A DNA stretch of 64,000 nt from Nioella ostreopsis (GTDB taxonomy: Bacteria > Pseudomonadota > Alphaproteobacteria > Rhodobacterales > Rhodobacteraceae): NCBI RefSeq assembly GCF_004000255.1, contig NZ_RCIQ01000018.1, forward strand, positions 1 through 64,000, read 5' to 3'. The position numbers and the translations under genes are program-made. Shown here piece after piece: positions 1 to 9,024 of this stretch (its first letter is position 1; every line of letters starts with the position of its first letter). The notes under the pieces were generated by a model. It saw only the letters and a program-made list of their open reading frames with translations, had not been told where the DNA came from and did no database searches.

Positions 1-411
1 CAAACAAAACCCGCAAGCGCTTTTTACACCTTTCTCGAAAGTTTTTTGAAGAAGGTGAAATATCTCAACAAAATCAATATATTACCAGACACGCTACCCG
101 CACTGACTGCCGCTAACAGTGGCGCAGATGACCCCCCGCAGCACACGCCACCCGACTCGCACCCCCATATCTTGCGCTATCCACAAACTTATCCACAGAT
201 CATGGGATTTGCGCCCGTGAATCACCTCAGGAACGGGCGACTCGGTGGCCTTGCGCAGCAAGGGACCTCCAGCCGAACCGATGCGGATCGAGCCGCTCGG
301 CCCATGGTGAGCCAGCCGCGCGCTCCTGTCTGCGCCGGTCCTGGTCCGGTCTCCGGTCCCCCGACATTCTCTTGGCCGACGCTTGCCCCCGGACCTCCCT
401 CCTTCAAACAG
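1..411. other. Gene-free leading region with AT-rich stretch and DnaA-box-like sites
   Basis: I see no convincing gene here; the open frames in it read through low-complexity GC-rich DNA and match nothing I recognise. Bases about 12-95 are clearly richer in A and T than the rest of the window. A perfect DnaA-box consensus TTATCCACA lies at 189-197, and a one-mismatch copy CTATCCACA at 177-185 in the same orientation. An AT-rich block beside tandem DnaA boxes is what a replication origin or a DnaA-controlled promoter looks like, but two boxes alone are weak evidence and no dnaA, parAB or repABC gene is visible. Confidence 0.4.
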
Positions 412-444
412 AAAACCCGGGGCGCAGTCTTGCCGCGCCCCGGG
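412..444 (-). terminator. Rho-independent terminator of the aminotransferase-gcdH operon
   Basis: A perfect 10-bp inverted repeat (CCCGGGGCGC at 416-425 and GCGCCCCGGG at 435-444) with a 9-base loop lies 28 bases beyond the gcdH stop codon. Read on the minus strand it is followed by TTTTCTG, as expected of an intrinsic terminator. Confidence 0.8.
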
Positions 445-472
445 TCATTTACCGGACGATGTCGCCAAAAGT

Positions 473-1681
473 TCAGAAGAACGCCTGCAACCCTGTCTGC
501 GCGCGGCCAAGGATCAGCGCGTGCACGTCATGGGTGCCCTCATAGGTGTTCACCGTTTCAAGGTTCATCATGTGACGAATGACCTGAAACTCCTCGGAGA
601 TTCCGTTGCCGCCATGCATGTCCCGCGCCATCCGCGCGATATCGAGAGCCTTGCCGCAATTGTTCCGCTTGATCAGGCTGATCATCTCGGGCGCCGCCTG
701 CGCCTCGTCCATCAACCGCCCGACGCGCAGCGCGGCCTGCAAGCCAAGCGTGATTTCGGTCTGCATATCCGCCAGCTTCTTCTGGAAAAGCTGCGTCTGC
801 GCCAAGGGCTTGTTGAACTGCTTGCGGTCGAGCCCATATTGCCGCGCCGCGTGCCAGCTGAACTCCGCCGCGCCCATCACGCCCCAAGCGATGCCATAGC
901 GCGCCCGGTTGAGGCACCCGAACGGCCCCTTGAGACCCTGCACATTCGGCAGCAGCGCGTCCTCGCCCACTTCCACGCCATCCATCACGATTTCCCCGGT
1001 GACAGACGCCCGCAGCGACTGCTTGCCCGCGATCTTGGGGGCACTGAGCCCCTTCATGCCCTTTTCCAGCACGAAGCCCCGGATCTTGCCGCCATGCGCC
1101 TCGGACTTGGCCCAGACCACGAAGACATCGGCGATCGGCGCGTTGGAAATCCACATTTTCGAGCCGCTGATGCGATAGCCATTGTCGGTCTTCTCGGCCC
1201 GCGTCTTCATGCCCGCAGGGTCCGACCCGGCATCGGGCTCGGTCAGGCCGAAGCACCCGATCAGCTCGCCGGAGCACAACCCCGGCAGGTATTTCTGCCG
1301 CTGCTCCTCGGAGCCATAGGCATAGATCGGATAAATCACGAGGCTGGACTGCACCGACATCATCGAGCGATAGCCGCTATCCACCCGCTCGATTTCACGC
1401 GCGATCAGGCCGTAGGTGACATAGTTCGCGCCAAGCCCGCCATATTCCTCGGGCAGGGTCGCGCCCAGAAGCCCCGCCTGCCCCATCAGCGGGAAGAGCT
1501 CCGGCGCGACGGTTTCCTCGGCATAGGCCTTGATCACGCGCGGCTGCAGTTCGGATTGCGCAAACTCCCGCGCCGCGTCGCGCAGCATGCGCTCGTCTTC
1601 GGTCAGCTGCGTTTCCAGCATCAAGGCATCGTCCCACTGGAAGGAACTCAGGTCGGGGCGGTCTTTGGCTTTCAGGCTCAT
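473..1681 (-). CDS. gcdH: Glutaryl-CoA dehydrogenase
   Basis: A 402-residue acyl-CoA dehydrogenase with the full N-terminal, middle and C-terminal domains of the family. Glutaryl-CoA dehydrogenase is an FAD enzyme that oxidises and decarboxylates glutaryl-CoA to crotonyl-CoA, late in lysine, hydroxylysine and tryptophan breakdown. The sequence has the flavin and substrate motif [12 protein letters not shown] near residue 150 and, at the C-terminus, [17 protein letters not shown], which holds the catalytic base (Glu at about 381) in the context typical of GcdH rather than generic acyl-CoA dehydrogenases. The gene lies 11 bases downstream of an aminotransferase gene on the same strand and is followed by a strong terminator, so the two form an operon. 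The start is preceded by AGGAGACACCCG. Confidence 0.93.
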   Translation of the reverse strand: MSLKAKDRPDLSSFQWDDALMLETQLTEDERMLRDAAREFAQSELQPRVIKAYAEETVAPELFPLMGQAGLLGATLPEEYGGLGANYVTYGLIAREIERVDSGYRSMMSVQSSLVIYPIYAYGSEEQRQKYLPGLCSGELIGCFGLTEPDAGSDPAGMKTRAEKTDNGYRISGSKMWISNAPIADVFVVWAKSEAHGGKIRGFVLEKGMKGLSAPKIAGKQSLRASVTGEIVMDGVEVGEDALLPNVQGLKGPFGCLNRARYGIAWGVMGAAEFSWHAARQYGLDRKQFNKPLAQTQLFQKKLADMQTEITLGLQAALRVGRLMDEAQAAPEMISLIKRNNCGKALDIARMARDMHGGNGISEEFQVIRHMMNLETVNTYEGTHDVHALILGRAQTGLQAFF

Positions 1682-1692
1682 CGGGTGTCTCC

Positions 1693-2883
1693 TCAGGTCA
1701 GGGCGGCCACGGCGCGGGCGATCCGCGCAAGGCCTTCGGTCAGGTCATCGGTGGAATAGGCGTAGGACAGGCGAAAATGCCCGGGCAGCCCGAAGGCGCG
1801 GCCCGGCACCAGCGCCACGGCCTCGGCGCTCAGGATGTAGTCGCAGACATCGGCATCGGTTTCGATCACCTCGCCCGTCGGGCGGCGCGTGCCGATCAGC
1901 CCCGCGCAGGAGGGGAAGACATAGAACGCCCCGCCCGGATTGGGGCACTCGATGCCGGGGATCGCGTTCAACGCCGCAACCACCATGTCCCGCCGGGCGC
2001 GGAAGGCATCACAGCGCTCAGCCAGCAGGTCCTGTGGGCCGGTCAAAGCGGCGAGCGCCGCGGCTTGTGAAATCGAGGACGCGCCGGAGGTGGACGTGCC
2101 CTGCACCGCCGTCATCGCCTTGATCAGCGGCACAGGCCCGATGCCCCAGCCAAGCCGCCAGCCGGTCATCGCATAGGCCTTGGAGGCCCCGTTCACCACC
2201 AGCGTGCGATCCGACAGATCGGGGGCCGCGTTGCGGAACGAGGTAAAGGGGTCGAACGCGATATGCTCATAGATCTCGTCGGCCATCACCCAGACATGCG
2301 GGTTGGCGCGCAGCACCTCGGCCAGCGCTTCCAGATCGGCTTTGGAATAGAGCGCCCCGGACGGGTTGCCGGGATTATTGAGCAGCAGCCAGCGGGTTTT
2401 CGGCGTTATCGCGGCGGCCAGCGCCTCCGCCGTCAGTTTGAAGCCCGTTTCCGCCCCGCATGGCGGCGCGACCAGGTCCGCCTCGCAAATCGTCAGGATA
2501 TCTGCGTAGCTCGTCCAATAGGGCGCGGGCAGGATCACCTCGTCGCACGGATCGAGCGTGGCAAGGAAGGCGTTGGCGATCACCTGCTTGGCGCCGGTGG
2601 ACACGATGACCTCGCCCGGATCGGCGGCAAACCCGGCGCTTTCAGCAATCGCCTTGCGCAGCGCGGGCGTGCCTTGGGTCGGCGGATAGGTCGTTTCGCC
2701 ATGCAGCGCGGCCTCATGCGCGGCCTCGATCACAGGCCCCGGCGTCGGAAAATCCGGCTCGCCGGTGCCGAAGGTCAGCACGTCGCGCCCCTCGGCGCGC
2801 AATGCGCGGGCGGCCTCGGAAATGCGCACGATCTCGGACAGGGCGAGGTTGCTGGCGCGGCGGGAGCGGCGGAAATCAGTCAT
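1693..2883 (-). CDS. Class I/II pyridoxal-phosphate aminotransferase (aspartate aminotransferase-like)
   Basis: A 396-residue fold-type I aminotransferase. Visible motifs include the substrate-loop [11 protein letters not shown] near residue 40, the NNPGNPSG motif, DEIYEHI, and the PLP lysine in [16 protein letters not shown] (Lys235). These place it in the aspartate/tyrosine/aromatic aminotransferase subgroup I-gamma. The frame is open further upstream, but the ATG at 2883 matches the usual family N-terminus ([17 protein letters not shown]), and the longer reading would run through the intergenic promoter region. It is the first gene of an operon with gcdH and is divergent from a LysR regulator. 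A role in feeding amino-group donors into the glutarate/lysine route is possible, but the substrate cannot be read from sequence. Confidence 0.88.
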   Translation of the reverse strand: MTDFRRSRRASNLALSEIVRISEAARALRAEGRDVLTFGTGEPDFPTPGPVIEAAHEAALHGETTYPPTQGTPALRKAIAESAGFAADPGEVIVSTGAKQVIANAFLATLDPCDEVILPAPYWTSYADILTICEADLVAPPCGAETGFKLTAEALAAAITPKTRWLLLNNPGNPSGALYSKADLEALAEVLRANPHVWVMADEIYEHIAFDPFTSFRNAAPDLSDRTLVVNGASKAYAMTGWRLGWGIGPVPLIKAMTAVQGTSTSGASSISQAAALAALTGPQDLLAERCDAFRARRDMVVAALNAIPGIECPNPGGAFYVFPSCAGLIGTRRPTGEVIETDADVCDYILSAEAVALVPGRAFGLPGHFRLSYAYSTDDLTEGLARIARAVAALT

Positions 2884-2975
2884 CACAGAGAACCTTTTTG
2901 ACGATTTCGCATGGGATAGCGCAGAGAAGCAGCACAATCCATCGACATTCCGGCAGATACTCATTACAAAACGGA

Positions 2976-3869
2976 ATGAGCTTGTCACGCCGCTTTCTTC
3001 CGCCACTGCCCTGGCTTTCAGCCTTTGAGGCCGTGGCCCGCCTTGGCTCGGTCACGCAGGCCGCGGCCGAGCTTGACCTGACCCAAGGCGCCGTTAGCCG
3101 TCAGGTGCAGAAACTGGAGGAGCGGCTCGGGCAACGCCTCTTCATCCGCGACCGCCAGCGCCTCACCCTGACCCCGGCGGGCGCGGCCTATGCAAAGGAG
3201 CTGCGCGGGGCGCTCGCCACAATCGCCAGCGCCACCCTGTCGCTCAGCTCCAACCCGCACGGGGGCCTGCTGAACCTCGCGATCCTGCCCGCTTTCGGCA
3301 CCTATTGGCTCGCCCCGCGCCTGCCCGGATTCATGGCCGCCCATCCCGGTGTGACCGTGAACCTCGCCACCCGCACCCACCCGTTCGACTTCGCGCGAGA
3401 GGACTTCCACGCAGCGATCCATTTCGGCCAGCGCGACTGGCCCGGCGCGGGGTTCCTGAAGCTGATGGAGGAGGAAAACGTCGCCGTCGCCGCCCCCGTG
3501 CTACTGGCGGGCCGCAAGGTAGAAACCCCGTCGGATGTCGCCCCCCTGCCCCGGCTTCAGATCGAAAGCCGCAAGGGGGCGTGGCGGCGCTGGTTCATGG
3601 CGCATGGGCTCGGGGCAGAGGATCGGGTGGCGGTGCAGTTCGACCAGTTCGCGACGATGATCGAGGCGGCCAAACAGGGGCTTGGGGCGGCGCTGGTGCC
3701 GCGCTTTCTTATCGGGGGGGAACTGGCCTCTGGCGCTCTGGTGCCGCTGCCGCAATCGCAGGCCGGGCGGTTTGGGTCCTACTACCTGGTCTGGCCCGAA
3801 GCAGGCGCCGAGTATCCGCCGCTCGTTGCGCTGCGCGACTGGCTGGCCGAGGAGATCGCAAACCGTTGA
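2976..3869 (+). CDS. LysR-family transcriptional regulator, GcvA-like
   Basis: A 297-residue LysR regulator. The N-terminal winged helix-turn-helix is clear (residues about 8-67: LPPLPWLSAFEAVARLGSVTQAAAELDLTQGAVSRQVQKLEERLG), followed by a periplasmic-binding-protein-like effector domain. The LPPL-x-AFEA start is characteristic of the GcvA subgroup. I chose the ATG at 2976; the upstream in-frame extension would overlap the divergent aminotransferase gene. The 92-base gap to that gene should hold a shared control region, so the likely target is the aminotransferase-gcdH operon. The effector is unknown. Confidence 0.88.
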   Translation: MSLSRRFLPPLPWLSAFEAVARLGSVTQAAAELDLTQGAVSRQVQKLEERLGQRLFIRDRQRLTLTPAGAAYAKELRGALATIASATLSLSSNPHGGLLNLAILPAFGTYWLAPRLPGFMAAHPGVTVNLATRTHPFDFAREDFHAAIHFGQRDWPGAGFLKLMEEENVAVAAPVLLAGRKVETPSDVAPLPRLQIESRKGAWRRWFMAHGLGAEDRVAVQFDQFATMIEAAKQGLGAALVPRFLIGGELASGALVPLPQSQAGRFGSYYLVWPEAGAEYPPLVALRDWLAEEIANR

Positions 3870-3885
3870 GGCAGGGCGCGGGGAA

Positions 3886-3924
3886 GATCCTTCGAAGGAT
3901 CTTTTCACGGCTGTTCGAACAGCC
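3886..3924. repeat. Twin TTCGAA-centred hairpins, copy 1
   Basis: Two perfect 16-bp palindromes stand side by side: GATCCTTCGAAGGATC at 3886-3901 and GGCTGTTCGAACAGCC at 3909-3924. They sit between CGCGGGGAA and TCCCCCGC, which can pair as an outer stem. The same architecture with different stem bases occurs at 31908-31946, also just upstream of an 11-bp repeat array. It lies between the convergent LysR and methyltransferase genes. Confidence 0.7.
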
Positions 3925-3949
3925 GTCCCCCGCCCGGAACAGGCGTTTC

Positions 3950-4009
3950 GTCTGCACGCCCGGTGTACGGGGGGTGTACAGGGGGTGTACGCATGGCACC
4001 CCCCTGTTT
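3950..4009. repeat. 11-bp phased repeat array, copy 1
   Basis: Six-base cores CTGCAC, GTGTAC, GTGTAC, GTGTAC and GCACCC begin at 3952, 3963, 3974, 3985 and 3996, exactly 11 bases apart. The five-base spacers are GCCCG, GGGGG, AGGGG and GCATG. The array ends in CCCCCCTGTTTTC, directly against the stop codon of the methyltransferase gene. Related arrays lie at 13026, 32007 and 52702. Confidence 0.85.
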
Positions 4010-4810
4010 TCAGGCTGTCTTATGCGCCGTCAGAACATAGCACAGCGGCAGTTGCGCGGGGCGGTTTTCGTACTGCTCATAGGCCACCTCCCGGTTGCAG
4101 TGGGGGTACTCCTCCAACCGCTCGATCCTCAGCCCCGCCCCCGCCACGGCGCTGATCACCTGCCCAAGCCTGTGCGCGAACCAGTAGCTGACCGGCGCCT
4201 CATCCTCGGGCACGCTGCCGTCATAAGTGATGCTTTCCGCCGCCACGTCGGGACCCGATGGAAAATAGCTGATCGCGGGCGTGAACGGGTCCGCGGCATC
4301 GGGGTCGAACATTTCCAGAAACGGGTGGGTCTCGTAGATCACCAGCGCCCCGCCGGGCGCAATCAACCCTGCCACCGCGTTGAAAAACTTCGACAAATCC
4401 GGCATCCAGTTGAGAACGCCAATGGTGATGAGCGCGCGGTCAAACTGCCCTACCCCATCGGGCAGATCATGGATATCAGCGCAAAGAAACGCGACCTCGC
4501 GCCCAGAGAGCGCGGCCAAATCCCGCGCCTGATCGAGGAAGGCCCGTGACTGGTCGATCCCCAGAACCCGGCCCGCCCCGAGCGCCTTCAGCGACAGGCA
4601 TTCGCGGCCATTGTTGCAGCCGATCTGAACGCAGGATTTCCCTGCCACATCAACGGCCTGAAGAACCTGCGTCGCGGTCGCGTCAAAGCACGAAAAGCCG
4701 GGATCGGCAAAGCCCGCCACCAGCCGCTGCCACTCCGCATTGCCCCGGTGATGCTGCGCCGAATGATCCCAGGCCGCGCGGTTCGCAGCGATGGCTTCCG
4801 CGTCGCTCAT
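4010..4810 (-). CDS. Class I SAM-dependent methyltransferase
   Basis: A 266-residue Rossmann-fold methyltransferase. Motif I is modified to CVQIGCNNGRECL near residue 58, followed by the acidic residue of motif II in VLGIDQSRAFL, a CADIHDLP segment, and GALVIYETHPFLEMF in the C-terminal half. The substrate is not apparent; the family includes enzymes acting on small molecules. It is the last gene of the polyamine operon, its start codon sharing one base with the stop codon of the amidotransferase gene (TAATG), so it is translationally coupled to that gene and may modify a polyamine or its gamma-glutamyl derivative. That link is inference. Confidence 0.85.
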   Translation of the reverse strand: MSDAEAIAANRAAWDHSAQHHRGNAEWQRLVAGFADPGFSCFDATATQVLQAVDVAGKSCVQIGCNNGRECLSLKALGAGRVLGIDQSRAFLDQARDLAALSGREVAFLCADIHDLPDGVGQFDRALITIGVLNWMPDLSKFFNAVAGLIAPGGALVIYETHPFLEMFDPDAADPFTPAISYFPSGPDVAAESITYDGSVPEDEAPVSYWFAHRLGQVISAVAGAGLRIERLEEYPHCNREVAYEQYENRPAQLPLCYVLTAHKTA

Positions 4811-5526
4811 TACCTTGCCGGCAGCAGGTGGTCCCGCACGATCCGCGCGAGGTCCGCCCGTGTCACATCCTTGCCCATGGAGCCCTGCGCAACATCCACC
4901 TCCTCAGGTTTCAGCACCGTGCCCCGGCGGCTTTCCAGAAGCGCCTGCGTGTAGGGTTTGCCGAATTCCGGGTGGCCCTGAACGGTCAGCGCGAAACCGG
5001 GATACCACAGCGCCGCATGTTCGCAGAACGGACTGCTGGCAATCGTTTCAGCCCCTACGGGCGGGGTGAAGACCTGATCCTGGTGATAGGCCTGAATGGC
5101 AATCTTTTCAGGGGCTTGGCCAAGCGCTTCGGGCCAGTCACGAGGCGTGTAGTCATGCACGCCCAGGCCCCAGCCCTTGTCGGATTTCCCGACATCGCCG
5201 CCAAGTGCCTGCGCGATCACCTGATGGCCGAAGCAAATGCCCACCATCGGCACACTCGCATCGCGGCAGGCCCGCACGAACCCCTCCAGCGGGGCGATCC
5301 AGGGATGCCCCTCGTAAACCCCGAAACGCGAGCCGGTGATGATCCAGAGGTCAGCCGCGCGCGGGTCGGCTGGCAACTCGCCATCGAGCGCCGCGAAACT
5401 GATGTAGTCCGCTTCGGGAAAGTCCAGCCAATCCCTTACCATGGAAGGATAATTTCCATGTTCCGGCGCCAGATGCTCGGGTGGGCGGCCGGTTTCCAGA
5501 ATGCCGATCACGGGTGTCTTGCTCAT
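4810..5526 (-). CDS. Class I glutamine-amidotransferase-like hydrolase
   Basis: A 238-residue stand-alone class I glutamine amidotransferase domain. The nucleophile elbow is VGICFGHQ (Cys near residue 97), and the His-Glu pair is in VQGHPEFGKP near residue 175. Such proteins cleave gamma-glutamyl amides. Because it sits in an operon with a gamma-glutamylpolyamine synthetase-type glutamine synthetase and an FAD oxidase, the best guess is a hydrolase releasing glutamate from a gamma-glutamylated intermediate, the step done by PuuD in E. coli, although the sequence is more GuaA-like than PuuD-like. It is separated from the upstream oxidase gene by three bases. Confidence 0.85.
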   Translation of the reverse strand: MSKTPVIGILETGRPPEHLAPEHGNYPSMVRDWLDFPEADYISFAALDGELPADPRAADLWIITGSRFGVYEGHPWIAPLEGFVRACRDASVPMVGICFGHQVIAQALGGDVGKSDKGWGLGVHDYTPRDWPEALGQAPEKIAIQAYHQDQVFTPPVGAETIASSPFCEHAALWYPGFALTVQGHPEFGKPYTQALLESRRGTVLKPEEVDVAQGSMGKDVTRADLARIVRDHLLPAR

Positions 5527-5529
5527 CTC

Positions 5530-6861
5530 TTATCCCCGGTCCTGTAGGCCGTAAAACGTATAGGCGAAGGGCAGCACGGCGCGCCGCCAGCGACCCAGTT
5601 CAAACCGTCCTGGGACGGAACGCAAGGGGGCGGGTGTGGCTGGCCCCTCGCCAAGGATCTGCGCGGCCAGAAGCCGCCCGGCATAGCTGCCCATGGCGAC
5701 GCCATTGCCGTGGTAGCACATGGCCGTCCAGGCGTTGTCCATCCCCTCGATGGGGCCTGCATAGGGCACCAGATCGCGCGCCAGCGCCAGAAGGCCCGAC
5801 CAGAAATGTGGGGTCTCCACATGCCGCCATTCGGGGAAGATCCGCTCGAAATCGGCACGCGCGATGGCGCGGGTCTGGGCATGGGCGCGGGGCGTTGTCT
5901 TCATCGCGCCGCGCAGACCGAACAGCATCCGGCGGTCAGGCATCAGGCGGAAATAATGCAGCAGGTGGCGGGTGTCATAGCACATCTGCAGGCTGGTCCA
6001 GCCCTGAGCGGCCAATTCATCCTCCGTCAGCGGGCGGGTGACCAGAACGTTGGACTGCACCGGCAGATAGCGCCCCGAAAGCCAGCCGGGCAGATCGTCA
6101 GAGCTATAGCCGTTCGTCGCCACGATCATCGTTTTCGCCGTGACGCTGCCCTGTGGCATGGTCAGCACGTGTCGCCCGTTCTCCGACCCGATGCGCGTCA
6201 CCGGGGAGCCGCCGAAAATCCGCCCCCCGGCAGTGGCAACCGCGCGGGCCAGCCCAAGCGCGTATTTCATCGGGTTGAGCGCGAAGCCAATGGGCGTGGT
6301 CAACGCGCCGTGGAACTCGGGGCTGGCAAAGCCCCGTTCGGCCAGGGCCTCCTGCGGGATCAACTCGCAGGTCACCTGCTGGAAACGCTGCATCTCCTCG
6401 GCCAGCCCGTTCAGCACAGCGATATCCTTTGGCCGGAAGGCCAGCAGGGTTTCGCCGTCTGAATGGGTGTCGGCCTCGATCCCGTGCCGGTCGAGCAGCG
6501 CCGCGACATGATCCACCGCCGCCCGTTCGGTGTGGTAGTAGGCCCGCGTGTCCGCCTCGCCGAACCGCTTCAGCAACTGGGCCGGCCCCGCCTTCGCCCC
6601 GCCCAAGCAGCAGAACCCGCCATTGCGCCCAGAGGCGCCCCATCCAGGCTGTTCGGCCTCCAGAACCACCACGTCACGCCCCGCCTCGGCCAGGGCAAGC
6701 GCGGCATTCAGGCCGGTGAAGCCCGCGCCGATGATGGCAATTTCCGCCTCATGCGCACCCTCAACCGGGGAATGCTCCGGCACCTCGTCCACCGTGGTGG
6801 GCCAGAAGCTTTGCGCAATCGGGTCCGGCCCGTAGGCCATAGGTTCATAGAGGCGGCGCAT
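5530..6861 (-). CDS. FAD-dependent oxidoreductase, PuuB/OrdL-like (copy 1)
   Basis: A 443-residue flavoprotein of the DAO superfamily. The dinucleotide-binding fold is IAIIGAGFTGLNAALALAEAG near residue 42, then the GWGASGRNGGF segment typical of gamma-glutamylputrescine oxidase and D-amino-acid dehydrogenase-like enzymes. Near the C-terminus WTAMCYHGNGVAMGSYAGR closes the FAD site. In the Puu pathway this family oxidises gamma-glutamylputrescine to the aldehyde. It starts four bases after the glutamine synthetase stop codon. A second paralogue at 16187 lies in the plus-strand operon; the two may act on different polyamines. Confidence 0.88.
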   Translation of the reverse strand: MRRLYEPMAYGPDPIAQSFWPTTVDEVPEHSPVEGAHEAEIAIIGAGFTGLNAALALAEAGRDVVVLEAEQPGWGASGRNGGFCCLGGAKAGPAQLLKRFGEADTRAYYHTERAAVDHVAALLDRHGIEADTHSDGETLLAFRPKDIAVLNGLAEEMQRFQQVTCELIPQEALAERGFASPEFHGALTTPIGFALNPMKYALGLARAVATAGGRIFGGSPVTRIGSENGRHVLTMPQGSVTAKTMIVATNGYSSDDLPGWLSGRYLPVQSNVLVTRPLTEDELAAQGWTSLQMCYDTRHLLHYFRLMPDRRMLFGLRGAMKTTPRAHAQTRAIARADFERIFPEWRHVETPHFWSGLLALARDLVPYAGPIEGMDNAWTAMCYHGNGVAMGSYAGRLLAAQILGEGPATPAPLRSVPGRFELGRWRRAVLPFAYTFYGLQDRG

Positions 6862-6865
6862 GGGG

Positions 6866-8206
6866 TCAGAGGCGGCTCAGATAGTAGCGGTATTCCACGG
6901 GCGTGATCAGGCTGGTCAGGGTCTGAACCTCATCGTTTTTCACGGCGGTGTAGACGAAGCGGTATTCCTCCCCGAAGATCTCCGCCGCGTGGTCGGACTC
7001 CGCGAACCGTTCCACCGCATCGAACCAGTCATGGCCCAGGGGATCGGCAGGCTCTGCCCCCGGTTCATCCAGAGACGGCGGCAGCTCGGGGTCGGTGTCG
7101 ATGCCGTGCAAAATGCCGCCCAGGATCGCGGTCAGCACCAGATAGGGGTTCACATCGGCCCCGGCGATCCGATGTTCCAGCCGCGCGCCCTTGCCGCCGA
7201 TCTCCGGCAGGCGCACCCCGGCGGACCTGTTGTCGAGCCCCCAATCGGGGCCGGAGGGCGCGAAGCTCATCCGCTGGAACCGGCGGTAGGAATTCATATG
7301 CGGGGCAAAGATCACCTGAAGATCGGCCATGGTGTCCAGCACGCCTGCCACCGCCTGTTTGAGAACCGGCGAGGGGCCGGTCTGACCGGGTTCGGGGGTG
7401 AAGATGTTGTTGCCCTCATCATCAATGATCGAGCAATGCACATGCATCCCGTTGCCCGGCGCATCCGCATAGGGTTTGGCCATGAAGGTGGCTTCCATCC
7501 CGTGCCGCGCCACGATCCCGCGCACCAGACGGCGGAAGAAAATCGCGGTCTCGGCGGCGCGCAGGACGTCGTCGGTATGGTGGAAATTCACCTCGAACTG
7601 ACCGGGCCCGTATTCGGCGATCAGCGTATCGGTCTCCAGACCTTGCGTTTCACAGGCATTGAGGATCTCGGTCAGGATCGCCTCTTGCCGCGAGACGACC
7701 TCCAGATCGTAATTCTGGGCCATGGGGGTGCGCGCAGGCGGTATGGGCGCGTCGTCGCCACGTTCGCGCGGGCGCAGGATGTAGAACTCCAGCTCGGTCG
7801 CGACAACCGGATGCCAGCCGCGCTCCTTGAAGCGTTCCAGCATGTTCTTGAGCAATTCGCGCGGAGAAATCGGGCTGGCCCCGCCCTCTGGCGTCAGCAT
7901 TTCCACCTGAAGCTGCGCCACATTGCCGGGCATCCACGGCACCGGGCACAATGTGCCGGGCACGGGCACCAGGACCCCGTCAGGATCACCCACAACGATG
8001 CCAAGCCCGGTTGCCTCCACCTCGTTGCCCATGATCGCGGGCGCATAGGTGGAATAGGGCAGGCGAACGGTGCCCGCCTCCAGCTTGCCGATGGCATCGC
8101 CCGGCAGCCATTTGCCGCGCAACACCGCGTTGATATCGCACAGCATCAGCTCGATGCGCTCGGGCCGCCCGTGCGCTGCGCAATAGGCCTCGTATTCCTG
8201 GTTCAT
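6866..8206 (-). CDS. Glutamine synthetase family protein, PuuA-like (copy 1)
   Basis: A 446-residue class I-type glutamine synthetase homologue. The ATP-binding and metal motifs are present: TELEFYI, QFEVNFHH, ATFMAKPYADAPGNGMHVH, NSYRRFQ, and the C-terminal RLEHRIAGADVNPYLV. Stand-alone members within polyamine operons ligate glutamate to putrescine or spermidine (gamma-glutamylpolyamine synthetase) instead of ammonia. Its start overlaps the stop of the permease gene by four bases (ATGA), tying it to the transport genes. The paralogue at 13374 is about the same length but clearly divergent, so they probably differ in substrate. Confidence 0.88.
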   Translation of the reverse strand: MNQEYEAYCAAHGRPERIELMLCDINAVLRGKWLPGDAIGKLEAGTVRLPYSTYAPAIMGNEVEATGLGIVVGDPDGVLVPVPGTLCPVPWMPGNVAQLQVEMLTPEGGASPISPRELLKNMLERFKERGWHPVVATELEFYILRPRERGDDAPIPPARTPMAQNYDLEVVSRQEAILTEILNACETQGLETDTLIAEYGPGQFEVNFHHTDDVLRAAETAIFFRRLVRGIVARHGMEATFMAKPYADAPGNGMHVHCSIIDDEGNNIFTPEPGQTGPSPVLKQAVAGVLDTMADLQVIFAPHMNSYRRFQRMSFAPSGPDWGLDNRSAGVRLPEIGGKGARLEHRIAGADVNPYLVLTAILGGILHGIDTDPELPPSLDEPGAEPADPLGHDWFDAVERFAESDHAAEIFGEEYRFVYTAVKNDEVQTLTSLITPVEYRYYLSRL

Positions 8207-9024
8207 TGCTGTGCCTGTTCCGCCATTTGTTCGTCGCGCTGCTGCTGCACGATCCGGCGTTTACTGACCAGCGAGGCAGAGATCACCCCGATGGTCACGA
8301 TGAGGATGAGGATCGTCGACAGCGCGTTGATTTCCGGACTGACGCCAAGGCGCACCGACGAGAAGATCTTGATCGGCAACGTGGTGGCCGAGGGACCGGC
8401 GGTGAAGGACGCGATCACCAGATCGTCCAGCGACAGGGTGAAGGCCAGGAGCCAGCCGGCGATGACAGCGGGCGCGATGAGCGGCAGGGTGACGGATTTG
8501 AACGCATCCCAGGGCGTGCAGCCCAGATCGAGCGCCGCTTCCTCGACCGACCGGTCAAAGCTGACCAGACGCGAGGACACCACCACCGACACGTAGCACA
8601 TCGAGAAGGTCGTATGCGCGAGGATGATGGTGACGATCCCCCGGTCGAGCCCAATCGAGATGAACAGCAGCAACAGCGACAGGCCGGTGATCACCTCTGG
8701 CATCACCAGCGGCGCGTAGATCATGCCCGAAAACAGCGTCCGCCCCATGAACTTGCCGCCGCGCACCAGCACATAGGCCGCCATGGTGCCCAGGATCGTG
8801 GCGATGGACGAGGACACGAAGGCCACCCGCAGCGTCACCCAGGCCGCGTCAAGGAACGCCTGATCGCGAAACAGCTCGCCATACCAATGGGTCGAGAACC
8901 CGGCCCAGACCGTCACCAGCCGCGAGGAGTTGAAGCTGTAGATCACCAGGATGATCATCGGGATGTAGAGGAAGGCAAAGCCCGCCGTCAGCGCGGTTGC
9001 GTTGAACCAGGAAAAGCGTCTCAT
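8203..9024 (-). CDS. potI: Polyamine ABC transporter permease, PotI/PotC-like
   Basis: A 273-residue inner-membrane permease with about six hydrophobic segments and the EAA-loop motif (SVEEAALDLGCTPWDAFKSVTLPLIAPAV) that docks on the ATPase. The start at 9024 overlaps the stop of the preceding permease by four bases (ATGA); the longer open frame would run deep into that gene. Together with the neighbouring permease, ATPase and binding protein it forms a complete putrescine/spermidine importer. The C-terminus has a basic-then-glutamine-rich tail (KRRIVQQQRDEQMAEQAQQ). Confidence 0.9.
   Translation of the reverse strand: MRRFSWFNATALTAGFAFLYIPMIILVIYSFNSSRLVTVWAGFSTHWYGELFRDQAFLDAAWVTLRVAFVSSSIATILGTMAAYVLVRGGKFMGRTLFSGMIYAPLVMPEVITGLSLLLLFISIGLDRGIVTIILAHTTFSMCYVSVVVSSRLVSFDRSVEEAALDLGCTPWDAFKSVTLPLIAPAVIAGWLLAFTLSLDDLVIASFTAGPSATTLPIKIFSSVRLGVSPEINALSTILILIVTIGVISASLVSKRRIVQQQRDEQMAEQAQQ

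Noticed and set aside
46-582. 178-residue open frame on the plus strand
   Set aside because: Low-complexity proline/arginine-rich reading that runs over the DnaA-box region, the gcdH terminator and into gcdH; no recognisable domain.
2884-3006. Upstream extension of the aminotransferase gene to 3006
   Set aside because: It would cover the divergent LysR start and promoter; the family N-terminus begins at 2883.
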